Below, in pieces: positions 58,947-64,000 of a stretch of 64,000 nucleotides of DNA (the first letter of the stretch is position 1; each line of letters opens with the position of its first letter). The stretch covers positions 225,304 to 289,303 of the forward strand of contig QANU01073048.1 of NCBI GenBank assembly GCA_003254905.1, in the 5' to 3' direction. The stretch comes from Nissolia schottii. Lineage: Eukaryota > Streptophyta > Magnoliopsida > Fabales > Fabaceae. The notes under the pieces are model-generated. The model saw nothing but the letters and a program-made list of their open reading frames with translations. It ran no database searches and was not told where the DNA came from. The translations under genes and the position numbers were made by a program.

Positions 58947-59471
58947 TATGGCCGAAAAATGGGTCGGGACGACCCGTTGACCCAACCCAAACCCCTTTTG
59001 GGTCAGGTCGGGTTGGCGAGTCAAATCCACCTGACTCGTCACTTGTGTAAAGTCGAGTCTTGGGTTAATTGTGCGACCCAACCCGTCGACCCGCCTCTTT
59101 TTTATTATTATTTAATTATTATTATTATTATTATTTTATATTTATTAAAAAATAAAAAATAAAATTTTCTTTTTATTATTAGATTTATTTTCATTCTGGG
59201 TCTAAGCCCATTTTACGTATTAAAAGATAATACATATTTTTAATTAAAAACATATTTTTATTATTAAAGAAAGTTAAATTTAAAAAAATGGAAATTTTAT
59301 AAAATAAAATTAAAAAAACATGATGGGTCACCTGCTGACTTGTCTCAGGTGGGTCACAGGTTTGGCGGGTACCAACCAAAAAATATGAAAATGACCTAAC
59401 TTGACCCACCTAATGCGGGTTGGGTCCCTAACATAAGCGGGTTTGACCCACTTAACCCGTGTACAGCCCTA
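58947..59471. mobile_element. hAT-type element with GGGTC/GACCC subterminal repeats (525 bp)
   Basis: The left end is TATGGCCGAAAAATGGGTCG. The right end as reverse complement is TAGGGCTGTACACGGGTTAA. Subterminal parts are rich in GGGTC, CCAACCC and GACCCAC, with an AT-rich core containing TTA microsatellites. The flanks TTAAAGAA and CGAAAGAA could be a diverged 8-bp target duplication (6 of 8 match). Confidence 0.6.
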
Positions 59472-60124
59472 CGAAAGAACTTCAACTGAGAGACAAAATT
59501 CGATCAGAGTATCTTGTATGAGAAGAACAAACAAAATGCAAATCATATAACAAGAAATACGAAGAACATATAAACTAACATAGATCATTACCTACGACTA
59601 TAAACTACTTGTAACACCCTAGGTTAGCAGCTTATGCTTAAGTCATAATCCGCGTCTGCTAGGTTGTTATCTGCTGTGTGGGAATACTGATAGTCCCTAA
59701 TTTACTTAGGAAAATAATTAAGTTAACTGAAAGTAAGGACCCATTTTTTTTTCTTTTTAAACATAAGTTATTGTTATGCGTCAGACTAGAGCCATGCGTG
59801 TGAACTATCATAAGTCCCATATAGTCGTATAACAGATAAATGCGAGCGTCGTCTGTCGTACAAGTACATACATAAGCAGTAAAGTAAACAGTACCAAGTG
59901 GGTCCAACAGTTAAAGCCATACATGTTAGAAAGTCATATATACATATCATAGAGTCTTATATGCATCAGATACTGTACTAGTACATCAAAATGGCCTATA
60001 CATATCCTAGGTCCGTACATACTGTCAGAGCTACAAAATGACATACATCGAAGTACACATATAGCTAGGGCTATACTGGCAAAAAGGTGTCGTCACTGAT
60101 GACAGGGTCTAGGAACAGGGCTGG

Positions 60125-60373
60125 TCAGATCTCTGGCTCATCCTCGCTGGGCTCCTCCTCTGGATCCTCCTCCTCGTCCTCCTGCTCCGGCTCCTCCGCC
60201 TCGTCCTCCTGCTCCGGCTCCTCCTCCTCATCCTCCTGCTCTGGCTCCTCTGCCTTGTGGTAGGGAGTGCGAGGTGCAAACTGGCGGCGGTAGTCTCTGG
60301 ACGTCCTCATCCGTGCGCCTCGCCGGTAGGCCTTGGGCGGTCGCAGTCTCACGAAAACTGGATCAACCTCCAC
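60125..60373 (-). repeat. acidic minisatellite frame in the solo LTR
   Basis: An 82-codon minus-strand frame contains three repeats of about ten residues based on EEPEQEDEEE, from a roughly 30-bp GAGGAGCCGGAGCAGGAGGA minisatellite. It starts MEVDPVFVRLRPP. It may be part of an LTR-embedded or readthrough frame. I do not regard it as a cellular gene. Confidence 0.5.
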
Positions 60374-61081
60374 GTCCTTCTCGTAAGGAGCGGGCTCGCC
60401 GTCGGTGGGAGTCTCTGGCTCTGGGGAAGCCGAAGGTGCAACTCAGAGGGGTGTGGGACGGTTCACCACAAGTACTGACCACAGCTCCGCCTCCTCCCCT
60501 ATCTCAGGGTCTATGGTCCTAAACCTGCTGCGGAGGATCCGCCGCTTCTTCGGCGGGGTCGTCATCTAGCTCACCTGAAGTCATAAGTGAGTGGGGGTGA
60601 GAACGGTGGTTCTCAGTGGATAACTATAGAGTAGTGGGGATCTGGTTACTCAATTATGCTTCTGGCCGTCCAGGAGATCTCTAAGTGTTCATGCATCTAG
60701 ACATCCTACCAGTTATTTCTTGCCTAAGTTCCTGGGCGGCTTTATCTAATTACTAGGTGACTGGGATCTATTCTTTCTTACTAAGTTCTCGTGCTTATTA
60801 ACCAGACTCGCGGTGCTACTGTGACCGTCTCATACGTGTCTCACGGATGGTTTACCCAACGTGCATTTATATATACATAACCATACATAATCAGATATAA
60901 TCATACAGCTTATACAATTTGCACATAAATGTAATGCGTAAGGGGATAGGGGTTTCTATTACGCGCCTGTGGCCGCATACTTCTTCGCTGCTGGGTTGTC
61001 ATCGCTTCCATGTAAACTGGGGGATCGTCATCCCTTCTCCAGCTACGACGTGTGGTAACACTAGGAGTGAGGCTCGTATGC

Positions 61082-61236
61082 GTCTGAACTTCATGGATGA
61101 CTTACTCACTTACGTCCGAACTTCGTGGACGACTTAATCATCTGCATCCGAACTTCGTGGATGACTTTAAGGCCTGAGTCCGAACTTCGTGGACTGAAGC
61201 TCTCTTTCTCTCTTATGTCCGAACTTCGTGGACATC
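61082..61236. repeat. five copies of a GTCCGAACTTCGTGGAC hairpin word
   Basis: Copies start at 61082, 61114, 61146, 61178 and 61217; the first four are spaced exactly 32 bases apart. Each is an imperfect inverted repeat (GTCC...GGAC or ATCC...GGAT) around GAACTTCGT. Where one arm changes (GTCC to ATCC) the other changes to match (GGAC to GGAT). Confidence 0.85.
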
Positions 61237-61719
61237 TTACCTGTCTTTTAAATGTCATGACATAAAAGCTCAAGCGCTCCTTACTTTCTTTTCTCTCGTC
61301 CGGGTGGAAACCCGCGTTCAGATCATTCTCTGCGTAACATCATCATAACCCAGTCCGTCTCGCACGGCTGGGGAGGGGCTTGTCAGGTATGACGTGCCAA
61401 GAGAGGGGTTCCTATTACATAACTATGTCATAACTTCGGGCTACTCCGACCCTCTGCGGTCGGGGCCCGTCTTTAGACTTAACCGTTTTCCCTAATTTAA
61501 GTTACCATCTTTGCACATTAGTTTATTTGATTCTAGTGATCTATGGTTGCCCTAAGTCCTGTGGCAACACTACCTCATGAATGCATGCAAGACTCGATAC
61601 TCATGCTCTGTCCTCGTTCACTGCACCTCGTGGGTGGCTCATGCAAATAGCAGCACATACACATAAACTCCTTACATAGTCTTTTTTGCTTAGATAAATT
61701 TGACCAGTACCCTCGGGCT

Positions 61720-61990
61720 CCGAGCCGCTCAGCACAAAGGGACCCCTCCGCTCAGCGCTTAAGGCTCGTACCGCTCAGCGGATTGGTGCCTCCGCTCAAC
61801 GCTGGCTCGACTCCCAAGGATCCTGTGTCAGACTTATCCACTTACGTGGCATCCACGTCATATCGCTCAGCTAATGAGGTATCGCTCAGCGATATGCCCT
61901 GGCCCTTCAACCACGCGAGATTTGACTTCGGTCAAAGGTGTTGTGCCGCGTTAGGCCGCTCAGCACCCTCTTGGCCGCTCAGCGCTCTGG
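61720..61990. repeat. eight copies of CCGCTCAGC/TCGCTCAGC
   Basis: The nine-base word recurs eight times within 270 bases, with uneven spacing, inside the solo LTR. Half of the copies extend to the palindrome-like CGCTCAGCG. Confidence 0.8.
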
Positions 61991-63191
61991 TGCGTACAGC
62001 ACCTAACCGAAGCTAACAGGAAAGCTTTTCTCCATGTTCTTTCTCCACTCAAACATATATGATTTTCCTCAAGCTTTCAACCTATAACAATATCTTAACT
62101 ATACTTTACGTCATCAAACCTTAACCATATTTTTAGAAAACAAAACACATAAACATAAACACTTATAACACATAAATGCACATTTTATCACATATTCACA
62201 CATACACATAACTAGATCACCAAGGAGGTGATTTATGCATAGTTACCCACTTGTCAAGAAGGTTAGTGTTGGTGAGGGAATTTTGTAGTGAAGTCCCACT
62301 AGCCTTGATGTTTCCAAAGCTTGAAATCACCTTTCTTCAAGATGAAAAACTTTGAGCAATGAGGAGGGTGATGATGTTGTTCCTCTTGGTGGTGGATGGA
62401 AAAAAATGAAAACCAAGATGAGGAGACTTTGAGGCTATGTTTCGGTTTTTGGGAGGTGGAAGGGGATGGCAAGAGTGCTTGATTTCTTGAAGACTAGGTG
62501 GTGTTCTTGAGGCTTGGCTTAGTGTATGTTTATGGAGGATGTGGGAATGAAATTTTTCTTAGAATTTTGGGGGAGAAGACGCGGTTTTGGGGGCTGATGG
62601 TGAGGGGAAATTAATTGAATTTTGGGATTTAATAAAATTAGATGAATAGTAGAAGGTATGGGTGTATGTATGGCTAAGTGATGGGTTTGGTTTGATGTGT
62701 AAGAAAGGTAAGGTGATGGTTAGTTTGGAAGCACAATTTAAGGGATTATTTTTGGATAAAATCCCATCTCCTAACCGTGCAGCCCCTCTCTTTCAGCTGC
62801 TGAAATTTAACTTCCCTCCCGATTCCGGTTCGCTTGTGTTTTATCGCTCGCAGTATCGGTGCGTCGCTCACGGTCGTCCGAAAAATATTTCGTTTATACC
62901 GTCGCGATCCTCTAATTCTCCTCTACCTAAGGGTATTAATATTTAAAGGTGTTTGTGAATTTTTCTCTGGGGGAGTATTTTCACGGACAACTTTTGCGCG
63001 TCAGAAAATTTCATCGGCGAACAACGGCTGTTCGGTTGTCTGCCGAACTTCCTACCGCAACACGTTTTATTTTCTAGGGATATTCTACCTAATAATTTCT
63101 CATTTTTATTCTCTAATCATGATTAGAAAATTAATTTGAGATTTATGTTTACGATTATTTCTCTAAGGAAGAATCGGGATGTTACACTACT

Positions 63192-64000
63192 CCTATGAAG
63201 GAAAAATATAAGTTTTGAAGACGTAGTCAAAATAATCTATAAAGTGACATTTGTATCAATGTGAATGAGTGTAATTAAAATATGTTTGAGTAAATATTTT
63301 TCAACCCCTACTACCAATGAGACTTTGCTCTCTATTTATAGATGAAAAAGACGGTTTTCTTGAATGCAAATGATTGCCCTAAGTCTTCCACATGTCTTTC
63401 GAAAGACAGTTGAAAACACGCTGGCAATTTTAACTCTTTCGTTCTACAACCGTTAATAACCGTTCTTCCATCTATGAATGCATTGTGAGTAACCATAAGT
63501 AACTGACTAAGTCCATAATGCATTCATAATATTCCATTGTATTAGTGAAATGACTAAGTCCATAATGAATTCGAAAAGAATTCAATCATTATCTTCACAC
63601 TCACTCCGATAAAAAAAACCTTGATAAAAGTTTATAAATCGAAATTGTGTCTATATTGTTGATAATTAACTTCGATTACATTTATCTCAACATTCGATAA
63701 ACAACGTTTCAATCAGTAATAGGTTCTTCTCGATTCAATACAATCATCAATTTTACCAAACACTTAGATAAAAATTTTACCTGTATAAATAACATTTCTC
63801 TTCTATGTTATATATCCTTATCCATCATTCTCGGTTCCCTCTTCTCTTTCCCTTCATTTTTCTTGAACTCTTTCTACGTTCTCACCTCATCCCATTATGG
63901 TTATCAATTTGATGTACTTTTCAACTTCTGTTGCTCTACAGATAAGACATTGTATATTAGGAGCAATTTTTCTATTCTCTGTCATTTTTCTCTTTCCATT
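63192..64000. other. gene-free right edge of the window
   Basis: This is AT-rich sequence. CTATTTATAG around 63332 could be a TATA-like motif on either strand, but no gene follows within the window. Confidence 0.4.

Larger units (their letters stand above)
59610..63186 (-). mobile_element. solo LTR (3,577 bp), Ty3/gypsy chromovirus-like
   Basis: On the minus strand it starts TGTAACATCCCGATTCTTCC and ends CCTAGGGTGTTACA. It is flanked by the perfect 5-bp target duplication CTACT (59605-59609 and 63187-63191). TGTAACATCCC starts are typical of plant Tekay-type LTRs. No gag, pol or primer-binding site is inside, so it is a solo LTR despite its large size. It contains an acidic-repeat open frame (60125-60373), a hairpin array (61082-61236) and a CGCTCAGC array (61720-61990). 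Confidence 0.88.

Overview
The window is plant nuclear DNA. It is AT-rich and gene-sparse, its genes have GT-AG introns, it is dense in transposon remnants, and it carries a piece of chloroplast DNA. The gene families (phytocyanins, a Golgi PMT-type methyltransferase, a plant-type small mitochondrial complex I protein) and the repeat types fit a dicot. A legume is my best guess, held with low confidence. There is one assembly gap (435-1399) and there are two single unknown bases (33533, 37549).

Layout. 1-9.9 kb holds only repeats: a hAT MITE with a perfect 8-bp target duplication, a 162-bp Mutator-like MITE with a 9-bp duplication, a hairpin repeat array, and a Ty1/copia relic. 9.9-26.6 kb carries a dispersed array of three stellacyanin-type phytocyanin genes. 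Copy 1 is intact but has lost both histidine copper ligands. Copy 2 is a pseudogene. Copy 3 is intact with all ligands. Between copies 2 and 3 lies a small two-exon gene (19293-20938, 96 aa) resembling a mitochondrial complex I accessory protein, followed by a decayed hAT transposase. 26.7-33.3 kb is layered transposon debris. It includes a LINE interrupted by a 1.4-kb Mutator-like element with a 9-bp target duplication, and a truncated gypsy-type LTR and primer-binding site fused to the LINE in a triplicated junction. 34.5 kb has a 66-aa gene (DUF7722-like). 35.8-40.8 kb has a nine-exon, 663-aa PMT-family methyltransferase closest in my memory to Arabidopsis PMT11. 41.5-44.07 kb is a nuclear plastid insertion (trnL-CAA relic plus the last ~613 codons of ycf2, still open). 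Next to it, a 1,972-bp solo LTR sits inside a MITE. 47.3-49.8 kb has a 620-aa, probably plastid-targeted protein that I do not recognise. 52.4-63.2 kb is repeats: a hAT element, LINE fragments on both strands, another hAT-like element, and a 3,577-bp solo LTR with internal short-repeat arrays.

The genes do not form a pathway. The three phytocyanins share a duplicated block, including promoter and 3' flank. The other genes look like independent single-copy genes. Exon joins were derived by hand from splice sites and reading-frame continuity. No database was searched.
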